A DNA stretch of 40,208 nt from Paenibacillus tuaregi (GCF_900086655.1 NZ_LT575476.1:4906383-4946590), one strand, 5' to 3'; counted from the stretch's first letter, positions 27,089-35,895 are shown. Translations and numbers: made by a program. Notes: a model not told the origin generated them from the sequence alone.

Positions 27089-27847
27089 TTACCGCATTTT
27101 TGAGAGCTTTTCGCCCTCACGCAGTACTTTGACGGTAAATTTCGGCAGTGCAAGCATCCTCCCAATCCGGGAAGGTTCGCGGAGAAGACGGTAGAACCAC
27201 TCCAAATGCATCTTCTGCATGAATTTAGGTGCGCGCTGGGTCCGTCCTGAGATCACGTCAAAACTTCCCCCAACCCCCATAATCACAGGAACTCCAAGGT
27301 CTTCCTTATACTTGGCGATCCATGGTTCCTGGGTATCCGCACCCCGGGCCACGAACAGCAGATCAGGCCCGGCCTTTACAATTTCATCTATAACTTCCCG
27401 GTCCTGCTCCGGACCGAAATATCCGTCACGGGAGCCGACGATCTTCACTCTCGGATATTGCAATTGTAACCGCGAGGCCGCTTCCTGAATCACTTCCGGC
27501 GCAGCGCCCAGCAAATATACCTTCCAGCCGAGCTCCTCACCCTGCTTCATGAGTTCATGAAGCAGATCAAATCCTGCCACACGCTCGGTCACAGGCTCGC
27601 CACCCTTGCGGGCGGCCCACACCACGCCAGTCCCGTCAGGCACAATCAAATCCGCACGCTGCATCATGGTCTTATACTCCGGGTTCTCCAGGGCGGCCAT
27701 GACCATAATCGGATTGGCCGTAATAATCTGATGCGGCTTCCCGGACTTCACCACGTCCGTCAAGTAGCTGACGGTATCCTTCATTCCCCACTTGCAGACA
27801 GGGATGCCGAATATCGATACCGTAGGCACTGCAGCTGGCTGCTTCAT
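27089..27847 (-). CDS. tagA: WecG/TagA-family N-acetylmannosamine transferase
   Basis: The product has 252 residues from ATG 27847; AGAGGG lies 8 nt upstream, whereas the in-frame GTG at 27856 overlaps that site. Family motifs are QIITANPIMV, the catalytic acid region RADLIVPDGTGVVWAA, YLLGAAPEVIQEAA and RLLREPSRIGRM near the C-terminus. The usual G.P.QE motif reads LFVARGADTQEPW here, a small departure. TagA enzymes add ManNAc to the lipid-linked GlcNAc to make the linkage disaccharide; in SLH-bearing Paenibacillus they supply the ManNAc that is later pyruvylated. The gene follows csaB directly and likely shares its transcript. Associated with the membrane surface. Confidence 0.9.
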   Translation of the reverse strand: MKQPAAVPTVSIFGIPVCKWGMKDTVSYLTDVVKSGKPHQIITANPIMVMAALENPEYKTMMQRADLIVPDGTGVVWAARKGGEPVTERVAGFDLLHELMKQGEELGWKVYLLGAAPEVIQEAASRLQLQYPRVKIVGSRDGYFGPEQDREVIDEIVKAGPDLLFVARGADTQEPWIAKYKEDLGVPVIMGVGGSFDVISGRTQRAPKFMQKMHLEWFYRLLREPSRIGRMLALPKFTVKVLREGEKLSKMR

Positions 27848-27852
27848 GTGAT

Positions 27853-28986
27853 TCACCCTCTGTTCTTAAAAAATTCAGCGATCCGCTCCGCCGGACGGCG
27901 GGCTTCCTGCTTCAGATTGTCAATTCTAGCCGCATTCCGGGCACGCCAGGCGTCCCCGTCCTTAAGAAGGCCGCGCAGCTCGGAGGCTACGATGTGCGGA
28001 TCAAGCTGATCGCTTGTTCCCGCTGGAACGGAACCTAGACGCGCCAGGAAATGATCGATCTTCGGATCATACGATATCCCCAGCAGCGGCACCCGCTGGT
28101 TAGCCGCATAGATCAGGCTGTGCAGCCTCATCCCAATGAGCGCGTCACAGCGGCTGACCTCTGCCAGCATCGCCTGAGGATCAAGCGTCTCTGGAGCGAC
28201 ACTCACTACACTTCCCAGCGATTGTACTGACTCCATCCGCTCTATGACAAAGCGCGATGCTTCATCATCCCCAGGCACATGGAAGGGCAGAAACCGGAAA
28301 TGAACCATCATCTGCCCTGCCAGAGCCGCAAGACCTGCGGCAAGCTGAATCAGCTCAAGCCGCTCCGGGTTCCAGTAGCGCACGGAAATTCCCACCACAG
28401 GCAGCTCCTCCCCGGCGCTTGCAGTCTCCCGGGGAACCATACCTTCGGGAAGCGGCAGACCCATTACCGGGTCTGGCACAACTTCAATGTTTCCCCGGTT
28501 CAGCCTCATACTGGCAAGCAGCTCCGCAGACTCGTTATCCCGGACAGAGACATAACTGCATTTGCGGAAGATTCCAGCAATAAAAGGGTGAAACACTCCC
28601 CGGTTCACCGGGCCAATCCCCTGAGCATAAATGAACACAGGTTTCTTCAGCCACTGGGCTATCTTAATGATGCCCAGATAGTAAGGGATAGACTTCATAC
28701 TGGTAGCATCCTGCAGCAGGCTTCCGCCGCCGCTGATCAGTCCGTCACTCTCCTTCAAAGCCCGCCGCACTTCACCGAGCTTCATCCGGTGCACAGCCTT
28801 CACACCATACATGGAAGTGGTCCACTCCGGGTCCACCGACAGCACGATCGGCTCAATCCGGATTCCAGCCCGGGCCCCTTCCTCCTCCAGCGCGGTCAGG
28901 ATGGACTTCAGCACCGCCTCGTCCCCACTGTTGCGGAACCCGTAATATCCGGAGATGACTAGTCTTGTAACAGACGGGGTGACCAT
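27853..28986 (-). CDS. csaB: Polysaccharide pyruvyl transferase CsaB
   Basis: The product has 377 residues from ATG 28986; a GTG at 28998 is in frame but crowds the AAAGG site. The N-terminus (LVISGYYGFRNSGDEAVLKS) and middle (LISGGGSLLQDATSMKSIPY, later IGMRLHSLIYAANQRVPLLG) match the polysaccharide pyruvyl transferase family. CsaB puts a pyruvate ketal on the N-acetylmannosamine of the secondary cell wall polymer; this acidic group is what SLH domains recognise. The gene overlaps the DUF5693 gene by 28 bp and ends just before tagA, so the three are translationally linked. The three SLH-proteins in the window make sense of it. Cytoplasmic. Confidence 0.93.
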   Translation of the reverse strand: MVTPSVTRLVISGYYGFRNSGDEAVLKSILTALEEEGARAGIRIEPIVLSVDPEWTTSMYGVKAVHRMKLGEVRRALKESDGLISGGGSLLQDATSMKSIPYYLGIIKIAQWLKKPVFIYAQGIGPVNRGVFHPFIAGIFRKCSYVSVRDNESAELLASMRLNRGNIEVVPDPVMGLPLPEGMVPRETASAGEELPVVGISVRYWNPERLELIQLAAGLAALAGQMMVHFRFLPFHVPGDDEASRFVIERMESVQSLGSVVSVAPETLDPQAMLAEVSRCDALIGMRLHSLIYAANQRVPLLGISYDPKIDHFLARLGSVPAGTSDQLDPHIVASELRGLLKDGDAWRARNAARIDNLKQEARRPAERIAEFFKNRG

Positions 28987-30989
28987 TTCTTCCAGCACCT
29001 TTCAATAATAATCCACACACCTACGGCAATAAGACCAATAATGATTCCGAAGCCCATGCCAAGAAGTCCGCGAATCAGCGAGATCATGGCAGGAGAGTGA
29101 ATATGGGCAAAAGTATCCACCATCGACAATTGACCGATTGTAGCGATGATCAGCGCATAAATAATTTTTGGATACCGCAAAGAGGCGAATACCCCAACGA
29201 TAAAGAGCGGGTGCAGAATCAGGAACTCCTTATTCCGTGGACGTACCCCAATTGTGTTCTCCAGGAATGAGCGGAACTGCGCTTCACCCGGAAGAAGGCT
29301 GCCCGAGTTGCCTGTTCTTGAAAGATAATAGTAGCCTACTCCTGCCAGTACAACAGCACAAGCCACCCATAATAGAGTAATCGGCATACGCAGCCATCTG
29401 CGCAGCTCGCTGAATACAGATTTGCCTTGATACAAGAAGACGTATACCGCCACAAGGAAAACAGGCACCAGATGCAGCAGACTTACACCGCGGAACTGGT
29501 TAAGCACGAGCGCATACGTAATATTATTAAGCAGTGCGATAACGAAAGGAACCGCACACAAAGACAGCAGGGACGTCTTGATAAAGAGCACTAAAGTGTG
29601 AGTAAGGCGGCGTCCGCCTGACATGTCCGGATGCTCTCCATGAATCTCCTGGACTTTCTTGATGGCCAGCAGCATCGCAATGGTCGGCGCGCTGATCGCG
29701 ACGAACAGAGACAGAAGCTGTTCCAGCCATTCCTCCTTATGAATAACGAACAGTCCCGCGCAGCCAAGGAGTCCGAGTATCAGAGCCGCAAGGGTTAGCG
29801 AAGGCAGGAAGTAAGACACCAGAATAGCCACGAACGCAACTCCGCCCAGAACGACAATCGCTTTGGCGATTTTGTCCCAGGAATGGGTGGTAACCGTGAA
29901 GGCTTCTGCTTGTCCGAGCTTGAACCCGTCTTTCTCAATGCGTTTGACCGCATTTCCAGGCTCACCCAGGGTCTTCACAATGTTCTCAACCGAATCCGTA
30001 ATTGTAGATTTTGTGGTGTCCTTGCTCGGCATGCTGTTGATATAAATCATCCGGATCTTACGGTCCTTCGCCGCCAGGGCGAACCGGTCAGCAAGCGTGT
30101 CAGGATCCAGCTTTGCATCCTTATCACTTAAAGAATACAGACGTACAACATTATAGTTCAAATAATAAGCCAGTTTATTAAAGCCAGCCTGAGGCTTCTT
30201 CAGACCTTCAATGGTCACGATACCGAGTCCGTGAGCTTTCAAGGAATCCGCGAATGCCTTAAGACTCTTCTTCTCTGGGTCATCAGTAAAGCCTTTGACC
30301 GCATCCCCTTCAAACAAGATGTGTTTAACATTGTTCTCCTGGAAGATGGTCAGCATCTGATCTACCGCAGCCTGATCATAGGGCTGGCTGTCACTCATAC
30401 GCGGAAGAATATTAAAGCCTTTGTCACGCAGCATCTTCATGGCAATCGGATCCGGCGCGAATGATTTCATTACCGCATCGGCCGGTGACGTATTAATGCG
30501 AATGGCGGCGGTTCCTTCATCCCAGCTCCATGGAACCACATCAATGCCTGCGGCTTTGAACGTCTGTTCAATCATCGGTGCGAAAGTCTCGGCATTCTCC
30601 TTACTCGTAAACACGACGTAAGTTTGATTGTCCGTCTGGGCGGTCGACAGCGGAAGTCTCTTCATACCAATCAAATCCTGTGTGCTGTACACCATTAGAC
30701 GGTGGGATCGGGTCAATTCGTCGAGATTGCTTTCAAACATCGCGATCGTGCCAATTCCGGCCCCTTTTAACTGGTCAAGCTCTTCATTCAAAAACGCTTC
30801 AGGTTTAGGTTGATAAACAGAACTCTCCAGCAAACTGCGATAGTTGAAAATAAGCTCCACGTTCTTGGCCGTCTGCTCTGTCTGAATACGGGCATAAATC
30901 AGGGGCAGTGATGCCACCATCCCGATAACCACCAGAATCCAAAGCCACTTGCGTGATACATTGTTCCATTGTTGCCATTTCTGATACAC
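28959..30989 (-). CDS. DUF5693 multi-pass membrane protein in the csaB operon
   Basis: The product has 676 residues from GTG 30989, 7 nt behind GAGGAGG. One N-terminal membrane helix (WLWILVVIGMVASLPLIYAR) is followed by a large extracellular domain (about 35-380), then about eight to ten membrane helices from residue ~390 to the end. The extracellular part has TIM-barrel-like alternation (GTIAMFESNLDEL, RINTSPADAVMKS, FNILPRMSDSQPY, ILFEGDAVKGF). DUF5693 commonly accompanies csaB in Bacillota. A role in polymerising, flipping or ligating the pyruvylated polymer would fit, but is an inference; no catalytic motif is recognised. Its stop overlaps csaB by 28 bp. Confidence 0.8.
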   Translation of the reverse strand: MYQKWQQWNNVSRKWLWILVVIGMVASLPLIYARIQTEQTAKNVELIFNYRSLLESSVYQPKPEAFLNEELDQLKGAGIGTIAMFESNLDELTRSHRLMVYSTQDLIGMKRLPLSTAQTDNQTYVVFTSKENAETFAPMIEQTFKAAGIDVVPWSWDEGTAAIRINTSPADAVMKSFAPDPIAMKMLRDKGFNILPRMSDSQPYDQAAVDQMLTIFQENNVKHILFEGDAVKGFTDDPEKKSLKAFADSLKAHGLGIVTIEGLKKPQAGFNKLAYYLNYNVVRLYSLSDKDAKLDPDTLADRFALAAKDRKIRMIYINSMPSKDTTKSTITDSVENIVKTLGEPGNAVKRIEKDGFKLGQAEAFTVTTHSWDKIAKAIVVLGGVAFVAILVSYFLPSLTLAALILGLLGCAGLFVIHKEEWLEQLLSLFVAISAPTIAMLLAIKKVQEIHGEHPDMSGGRRLTHTLVLFIKTSLLSLCAVPFVIALLNNITYALVLNQFRGVSLLHLVPVFLVAVYVFLYQGKSVFSELRRWLRMPITLLWVACAVVLAGVGYYYLSRTGNSGSLLPGEAQFRSFLENTIGVRPRNKEFLILHPLFIVGVFASLRYPKIIYALIIATIGQLSMVDTFAHIHSPAMISLIRGLLGMGFGIIIGLIAVGVWIIIERCWKKWSPRLLQD

Positions 30990-31103
30990 GAAGGTACCTC
31001 CTCATGAATAAACTCCGAAGCCCGGGCCAGCCTGAAGGACTGAGCCTGCGAGCCCCGGATCATATACAAAGCTTAAATACTAATTATTACATTCAATTGT
31101 TAG

Positions 31104-32828
31104 TTAAGCGTCAACTCGGCCCATGACTTCATCCTGTAATCGGCCCAGCGTTCCTAGGGCATCCTCATTAGAGGTTCCACATACGGCGAAGTATACTTTG
31201 ATCTTAGGCTCAGTGCCCGAAGGACGAAGACAGAACCAAGACCCGTCTTCCAAAATAAATTTGAGCACGTTCTCCTTAGGGAATCCATATAGACCCTGAG
31301 AGTAGTCTTCGACTTCCTTCACTTTTAGACCGGCAACCTCACTTGGAGCGGCATTGCGCCAATCTTCCATGAGAGAATGAATCTTGGCAACTCCATCCTT
31401 ACCCTTGAGCGTCCGTGATACCAATGCTTCACGGTAATAACCGTACTGCTGGTACAAATCCTCAAGCACATCAAACAAGGTCTTGCCCTGTGTTTTATAG
31501 TATGCCGCCGCTTCGGCAATTAATGTTGAAGCCACAATAGCGTCTTTGTCACGGGCGTAATTCCCCGCCAGATATCCATAGCTCTCTTCATACCCAAACA
31601 GGAAGGTATGGTTACCGGACGCGTCAAATTTGTTCATCATCTCGCCGATATATTTGAATCCGGTTAGGGTGTTGAATACTTCGACTCCATAGTGGCGTGC
31701 AATCACCGCACCGAATTCACTGGTCACAATGGTCTTCACCACGGCGCCATTAGCTGGAAGCTTGCCGCTTTCCTTCATCTGACTGAGCAGATAGTGTACA
31801 AGAATCGAACCGGACTGATTCCCGGTCAGGACCTGGTATTCTCCCTGCGAGTCTTTAACTACAGCCCCCATGCGGTCTGCATCAGGGTCTGTGCCGATAA
31901 GCAGATCCGCGCCGACCTTCTGGCCAAGCTCTATAGCCAGAGTGAAGGCTTCCCGCTCCTCCGGATTCGGAGATTTCACTGTGGAGAACTCCGCGTCAGG
32001 CTGCTCCTGCTCTTTTACGATATGAACCTGGGTGAACCCGAGCTTATCGAGCACCCGGCGCACCGGCAGGTTGCCTGTTCCATGAAGTGGGGTGTAGACG
32101 ATCACAACGTCCTTGGCAGCCCCGCCTGCCAGCAGCTGCGGATTCACACTGGTAGCTGCCACCGTATTTACAAAAGCTTCGTCCTCCGCGTCTCCAAGCC
32201 ATACAAGCAATCCTTGCTTTTCCGCTTCTTCCCTCGTAAGACGTTTCACCTCAGCAAAAGAGGAGACCTCTTTAATTCTGGAGATCACTTCTTCCGCCTC
32301 ATGCGGTACAAGCTGACCGCCAGCGGCGTTATACACCTTATAACCATTGTACTCGGGTGGATTATGGCTCGCGGTAATCACGATGCCCCCGGTTGCCTTA
32401 AGTGAGCGTACAGCGAACGACAGCTGAGGGGTCGGCCGAAGCGAAGGAAACAGCTTCGCAGCGATTCCGTTTCCGGCAAGCACTAGTGCCGCTTCCAGAG
32501 CAAATTCCGGAGAAAAGTGCCGGGAATCATGGGCAATTACAACCGAAGGCTGATCCCCCGCCCCTGATTTACGGTGCGCATCCCAAATATACTGGGCGAA
32601 GCCTTGCGTTGCTTTTCCTACTGTATACTTGTTAATCCGGTTGCTTCCGGCTCCAATAACGCCGCGGAGGCCACCTGTTCCAAACTCAAGCTCCTTGTAG
32701 AATCGGTCTTCCAATTCAGCAGGGTTCTTATCCAGTGAGCGAAGCTCCTGTTTAGTCTCCTCATCAATTGAAGCATCCTGCAGCCACGCTTGAACTTTCT
32801 CTTGAATTGTCTTATTGATTTCGCTCAT
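31104..32828 (-). CDS. pgcA: Phosphosugar mutase (alpha-phosphoglucomutase)
   Basis: The product has 574 residues, usual for the Bacillus PgcA family, in the cytoplasm. Domain 1 carries the phosphoserine loop GGIVITASHNPPEYNGYKVY. Metal-binding is LLIGTDPDADRMGA, the sugar-binding loop is FGYEESYGYLAGN, and the C-terminal phosphate-binding motif is RPSGTEPKIKVYFA. It interconverts glucose-6- and glucose-1-phosphate, feeding UDP-glucose for wall polymers, which fits the neighbouring polymer genes. ATG 32828 has GGAGT upstream. It lies 114 bp ahead of the DUF5693 gene with no obvious terminator, so it could lead that operon. Whether the substrate is glucose or mannose phosphate cannot be read here. 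Confidence 0.88.
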   Translation of the reverse strand: MSEINKTIQEKVQAWLQDASIDEETKQELRSLDKNPAELEDRFYKELEFGTGGLRGVIGAGSNRINKYTVGKATQGFAQYIWDAHRKSGAGDQPSVVIAHDSRHFSPEFALEAALVLAGNGIAAKLFPSLRPTPQLSFAVRSLKATGGIVITASHNPPEYNGYKVYNAAGGQLVPHEAEEVISRIKEVSSFAEVKRLTREEAEKQGLLVWLGDAEDEAFVNTVAATSVNPQLLAGGAAKDVVIVYTPLHGTGNLPVRRVLDKLGFTQVHIVKEQEQPDAEFSTVKSPNPEEREAFTLAIELGQKVGADLLIGTDPDADRMGAVVKDSQGEYQVLTGNQSGSILVHYLLSQMKESGKLPANGAVVKTIVTSEFGAVIARHYGVEVFNTLTGFKYIGEMMNKFDASGNHTFLFGYEESYGYLAGNYARDKDAIVASTLIAEAAAYYKTQGKTLFDVLEDLYQQYGYYREALVSRTLKGKDGVAKIHSLMEDWRNAAPSEVAGLKVKEVEDYSQGLYGFPKENVLKFILEDGSWFCLRPSGTEPKIKVYFAVCGTSNEDALGTLGRLQDEVMGRVDA

Positions 32829-32851
32829 GTCTCTACTCCTATTCTGTTGAA

Positions 32852-33289
32852 TTAATTCATCTTCCCGTCTGAGAGGGCAAACATAATCTCACCTTCCGCA
32901 ACCACCTTGTCTTCCACCTTCGCAACCGCACGCCCTTTGCCTATAGAACCTTTCAGACGTATAATCTCCACCTCAAGACGCAGCGTATCGCCTGGGAACA
33001 CCTGATCACGGAAACGGAACCCATCCAGCCCGGCAAGGAATCCGATCTTTCCCTTATTGCTCTCTAGACTCAGCATAGCTGCAGCACCAACTTGGGCGAG
33101 CGCTTCAGTGATCAGGACTCCAGGCATCACCGGATAACCTGGGAAATGCCCCTGGAAGAACGGCTCGTTGATGGTTACATTCTTGATTCCAACCGCACGT
33201 TTGCCTACCTCCATTTCCACGATGCGGTCCACTAATAAAAATGGATACCTGTGCGGAATTAACTCCTGGACTTTACGGTTATCTAACAT
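32852..33289 (-). CDS. fabZ: 3-hydroxyacyl-ACP dehydratase FabZ
   Basis: The product has 145 residues from ATG 33289 behind AAAGGGG. The upstream ATG at 33313 is in frame but would include that ribosome site in the coding region. The hot-dog fold signature is IPHRYPFLLVDRIV, with catalytic His in GHFPGYPVMPGVLI and Glu in the following TEALAQ. It dehydrates 3-hydroxyacyl-ACP in type II fatty acid synthesis in the cytoplasm. In Bacillus the gene also stands next to the mbl-flhO-flhP cluster. It has an unusual ~245-nt structured leader with its own promoter at 33540. pgcA follows 23 bp after the stop. Confidence 0.95.
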   Translation of the reverse strand: MLDNRKVQELIPHRYPFLLVDRIVEMEVGKRAVGIKNVTINEPFFQGHFPGYPVMPGVLITEALAQVGAAAMLSLESNKGKIGFLAGLDGFRFRDQVFPGDTLRLEVEIIRLKGSIGKGRAVAKVEDKVVAEGEIMFALSDGKMN

Positions 33290-33353
33290 AATTATGTAAT
33301 ACCCCTTTCTCATTGCCCTTAAATTTCGGGTAAATTGTATTTAAACGGATAAG

Positions 33354-33474
33354 CCAGTATGAAAACAGACCCTCAGGGCCATACTGTAACTATCCTTCGT
33401 CTCTGCAGATACGAAGGTTCAGATAAGGGGTTTATCCGCGGGGCTGCACCAGCTGGCCTGCGGGTAAAACCCTT
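33354..33474 (-). ncRNA. Three-hairpin structured leader of fabZ (unknown class)
   Basis: Three successive inverted repeats lie in the fabZ 5' region. The largest pairs 33428-33443 with 33457-33472, about 15 bp with one bulge. The next is CCTTCGT (33394-33400) with ACGAAGG (33411-33417). The last is CAGTATG (33355-33361) with CATACTG (33380-33386). A -10 TATAAT at 33540-33545 puts them in the transcript. No known riboswitch consensus (T-box, S-box, FapR operator) was recognised. On the plus strand the biggest stem is followed by CCCTTTT, so an antisense terminator is an alternative. Confidence 0.5.
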
Positions 33475-33539
33475 TTGTCATTTCTAACTTTAAACGGGGC
33501 CGTTCTGACCTAGAGTCCTCTTCGGACAATCCTCCACCA

Positions 33540-33568
33540 ATTATACCTTCTCTCTCGGCAAAAATAAA
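33540..33568 (-). promoter_or_regulatory. Probable sigma-A promoter of fabZ
   Basis: A perfect TATAAT (33540-33545) with a weak -35 (TTTATT, 33563-33568) at 17 nt. It overlaps the T-tail of the preceding terminator, so fabZ begins a new unit. Confidence 0.5.
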
Positions 33569-33630
33569 ACTCCCGCCCATTCAGGGAGGCTGCGGCGGTT
33601 CCCGCATTTCCATCCCTCCTCGGCGGGAGT
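33561..33630 (-). terminator. Terminator of the flhO-flhP-epuA operon
   Basis: ACTCCCGCC (33569-33577) pairs with GGCGGGAGT (33622-33630), continuing as GGGAGG/CCTCC inside, with TTTTATTTTT on the minus strand after the stem. It separates the flagellar operon from fabZ. The gap 33290-33714 holds only this, the fabZ promoter and the leader. Confidence 0.8.
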
Positions 33631-33714
33631 GATTAACAAGTTACTACATCTTGTCATCTGTTTCAGGAAAGGATGCCATAAAGACATGGCTTCATTAAAA
33701 CAGATAACCCACTA

Positions 33715-33915
33715 CTATGGCGCAAACACCAAGTCAAACACATGACGCCAGGTACTCCAATGAAAGACACTGCTTAGACTCTGCTTGCCCAGTACTACAT
33801 ACCCTACAATCATACCGCCAAATAGCGCAAGGAAGAGGATAAATAGGATCAGAAGAACGAACAGGGTTCTCCGGAGAGCTGGTCGTCTTGCCGCCGGTTT
33901 ACTCTCTTGACTCAT
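33715..33915 (-). CDS. Small EpuA-like membrane protein (DNA-directed RNA polymerase subunit beta family)
   Basis: The product has 66 residues from ATG 33915, with an AGGTGG site a few bases upstream; an in-frame GTG at 33924 is less likely. A basic N-terminus (RRPALRRT) is followed by one membrane helix (LFVLLILFILFLALFGGMIV) and the conserved ending GYVVLGKQ ... HWSTWRHVFDLVFAP. This matches the EpuA family (PF11772), annotated as an RNA polymerase beta subunit although it is a short membrane protein. Here it follows flhP with the ribosome site inside the flhP end. The precise job is not established. Confidence 0.8.
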   Translation of the reverse strand: MSQESKPAARRPALRRTLFVLLILFILFLALFGGMIVGYVVLGKQSLSSVFHWSTWRHVFDLVFAP

Positions 33916-33924
33916 CGCATCCAC

Positions 33925-34746
33925 CTATCCGCGCAAATTGTTCACAAGGCCCGTCATCGTGTCACTCGAAGTCAGCGCCCGGGCAGCCAGCTGATAAGCA
34001 CGCTGAACCTGGAGCATGTCCGACATCTCTGTGGTGATGTCCACATTGGACTGCTCAAGAGCACTCTGGCGAAGCGTAGCTCTCTGATTCTGAGGCAGCG
34101 CATCATTGTTCGCGAGCACATCCCGCTCAGCCGCCCCTGCAGAAAGCACATACAGGTTGTCGGCTCTTTGTTCAAGCGCGTCCGGCCGCTGTGGCGATAC
34201 AAGCTGAATGGCTTGCCCCAGGTTAGTTGTCGTCCGACCCAATGTGGCCTTGATATTTCCGCCCGCATCTATTTGAAGCTTCGAACCTGCGGGAACGGTA
34301 ATTGGCGCGTTATTCTTATCCAATACGTAGTATCCCTGAGCTGTCACTAAATATGCCAGCTTAGAGTCCTGCGGGTCCGGCTGGATGTGGAAGCTTCCTT
34401 CCCTCGTCCATGCCTTCTGGCCGTTAGCCTGAACCGCGAACAATCCATTCCCCTGAATGGCCAGGTCGGTGTCAATCCCCGTGTCCTTGAAGGAGCCTTG
34501 AGAAAAGTCGCGGGTGACGCCCGCCATTTTGGAACCGTAGCCCACATTAATCCCTAGCGGAGTGGCTCTTCCCGTACGCCCCATCGGGGGCTCCTGCTTA
34601 AACATGGTCGTCAACGTATCTTCAAACGTAGCGCCCTTGCTTTTGTATCCAATTGTATTCACATTTGCGATGTTATCCGCCAGAATATCCAGCCGCTGCT
34701 GGATCCCCGCCATGGAAACGGCGGAGCTGATCATGGAGTTATTCAT
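33925..34746 (-). CDS. flhP: Flagellar hook-basal body protein FlhP
   Basis: The product has 273 residues; ATG 34746 lies 6 nt behind AGGAGG and 10 nt after the flhO stop. The N-terminal rod-protein motif is ILADNIANVNTIGYKSKGAT, the middle holds DLAIQGNGLFAV, and the C-terminal motif is ALEQSNVDITTEMSDMLQ followed by QRAYQLAARAL. These belong to the axial FlgG/FlgE/FlgF-type family. In Bacillus flhO and flhP encode the basal-body rod proteins outside the main fla-che operon and lie beside mbl, as here. The product is exported through the flagellar type III system to the cell wall-spanning rod. Confidence 0.93.
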   Translation of the reverse strand: MNNSMISSAVSMAGIQQRLDILADNIANVNTIGYKSKGATFEDTLTTMFKQEPPMGRTGRATPLGINVGYGSKMAGVTRDFSQGSFKDTGIDTDLAIQGNGLFAVQANGQKAWTREGSFHIQPDPQDSKLAYLVTAQGYYVLDKNNAPITVPAGSKLQIDAGGNIKATLGRTTTNLGQAIQLVSPQRPDALEQRADNLYVLSAGAAERDVLANNDALPQNQRATLRQSALEQSNVDITTEMSDMLQVQRAYQLAARALTSSDTMTGLVNNLRG

Positions 34747-34756
34747 TTAGCGCCTC

Positions 34757-35632
34757 CTACACACGGCCGACTTCATTTACGGCTTTGTCCATGCTTTTAT
34801 CATAAAATTGAATTACCTTTTGGTTAGCCTCATAGGCGCGCTGTGCCGTCATTAAATCAACCATGGACTGCGCGGTATTTACGTTGGAGCCTTCAAGAGA
34901 GCCTTGACGTACCGTCACGGCATCGTTAGCCGTTAGATTACGGATGCCGGCTTTTTGCGGATCGGCGGCTTCATACACCCCATTACCGTTACGCGTAAGC
35001 TGGTAAGGAGATTCCACAACCGTAATCTGAAGCTGCTGGTTGGTAGGAGCCCCATTATATAGGAAGTTTCCCTTTCCGTCCGTCTGAAGATCCTTGATCG
35101 GTTGGTTCAGGACAAGAGGCTGCCCATTGGCGCCCAGTACTCTAAAACCGGTGGAGCTAAGCAGTTCCCCAGCAGCATTCACATGGAAGTTACCATCCCG
35201 TGTATAACGGACATTGCCGTCATTGTCTTGCACCGTAAAGAATGCTTGTGGCCGATAGACCACACTGCCATCCTGCTTCACATACTTGCCTGACTCGTCA
35301 AAAGGATAAGGTTGTCCAGTAGCAGGATCAACTAGAGAAAGGCTGGATTCCAGTCCAAAGTCTGACATTTTGCCAGTCTCTCTAAGATCTCCTTGGGTGA
35401 AAATTGGCTGAGTCTCCTCGGCGAACACGCCGGTGTTCAGCTTGCCAATCTGCCTGTTGCCTGGTGCATCTCCGCCCACCAACGAGACAAGCACCTCGGG
35501 AAAAGAGCGTGCGGCCTCATTCACAGACTTGTATCCTGGGGTGTTAATGTTGGCGATATTCTGTGTCACCGTGTCGTGCAGACGCTGTTGGGTCATCATC
35601 CCTGCAGCAGCCGTATAGAGTCCTCTCAGCAT
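34757..35632 (-). CDS. flhO: Flagellar hook-basal body protein FlhO
   Basis: The product has 291 residues; ATG 35632 lies 6 nt behind AGGAGG. The N-terminal axial motif is DTVTQNIANINTPGYKSVNE, the central domain runs from SDFGLESSLSLVDPATG, and the C-terminal motif is SLEGSNVNTAQSMVDLMTAQRA, written here in parts as GSNVNTAQSMVDLMTAQ and RAYEANQKVIQFYDK. With flhP it should form the distal/proximal rod of the flagellum. In Bacillus this operon is controlled by the flagellar sigma factor; I saw no convincing TAAA-N15-GCCGATAA. It starts an operon of three genes ending at 33715. Confidence 0.93.
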   Translation of the reverse strand: MLRGLYTAAAGMMTQQRLHDTVTQNIANINTPGYKSVNEAARSFPEVLVSLVGGDAPGNRQIGKLNTGVFAEETQPIFTQGDLRETGKMSDFGLESSLSLVDPATGQPYPFDESGKYVKQDGSVVYRPQAFFTVQDNDGNVRYTRDGNFHVNAAGELLSSTGFRVLGANGQPLVLNQPIKDLQTDGKGNFLYNGAPTNQQLQITVVESPYQLTRNGNGVYEAADPQKAGIRNLTANDAVTVRQGSLEGSNVNTAQSMVDLMTAQRAYEANQKVIQFYDKSMDKAVNEVGRV

Positions 35633-35895
35633 AGGAAACCTCCTAAAAACTTAAAAATTCTTATTGAAATATTCGCAGCCTTTTTAATTTCACAACCCTC
35701 CCAAACCCTCCCTTGCCTAAGCATATGCTTCCGAGGTAGTTTTCCCTTGGAAAACTTTCAGGAGGGCCCCGAGGATTTCATCCTCTGGACACCTGAATGG
35801 CTGGGGAATGGGGCTAAGCTAACTGGACTTGGTGAATACGTGCTCCGGGTCGCTTGTCGTCCCTGCGGGACACGCTTTTGGGTTGTGTTGTTTAG

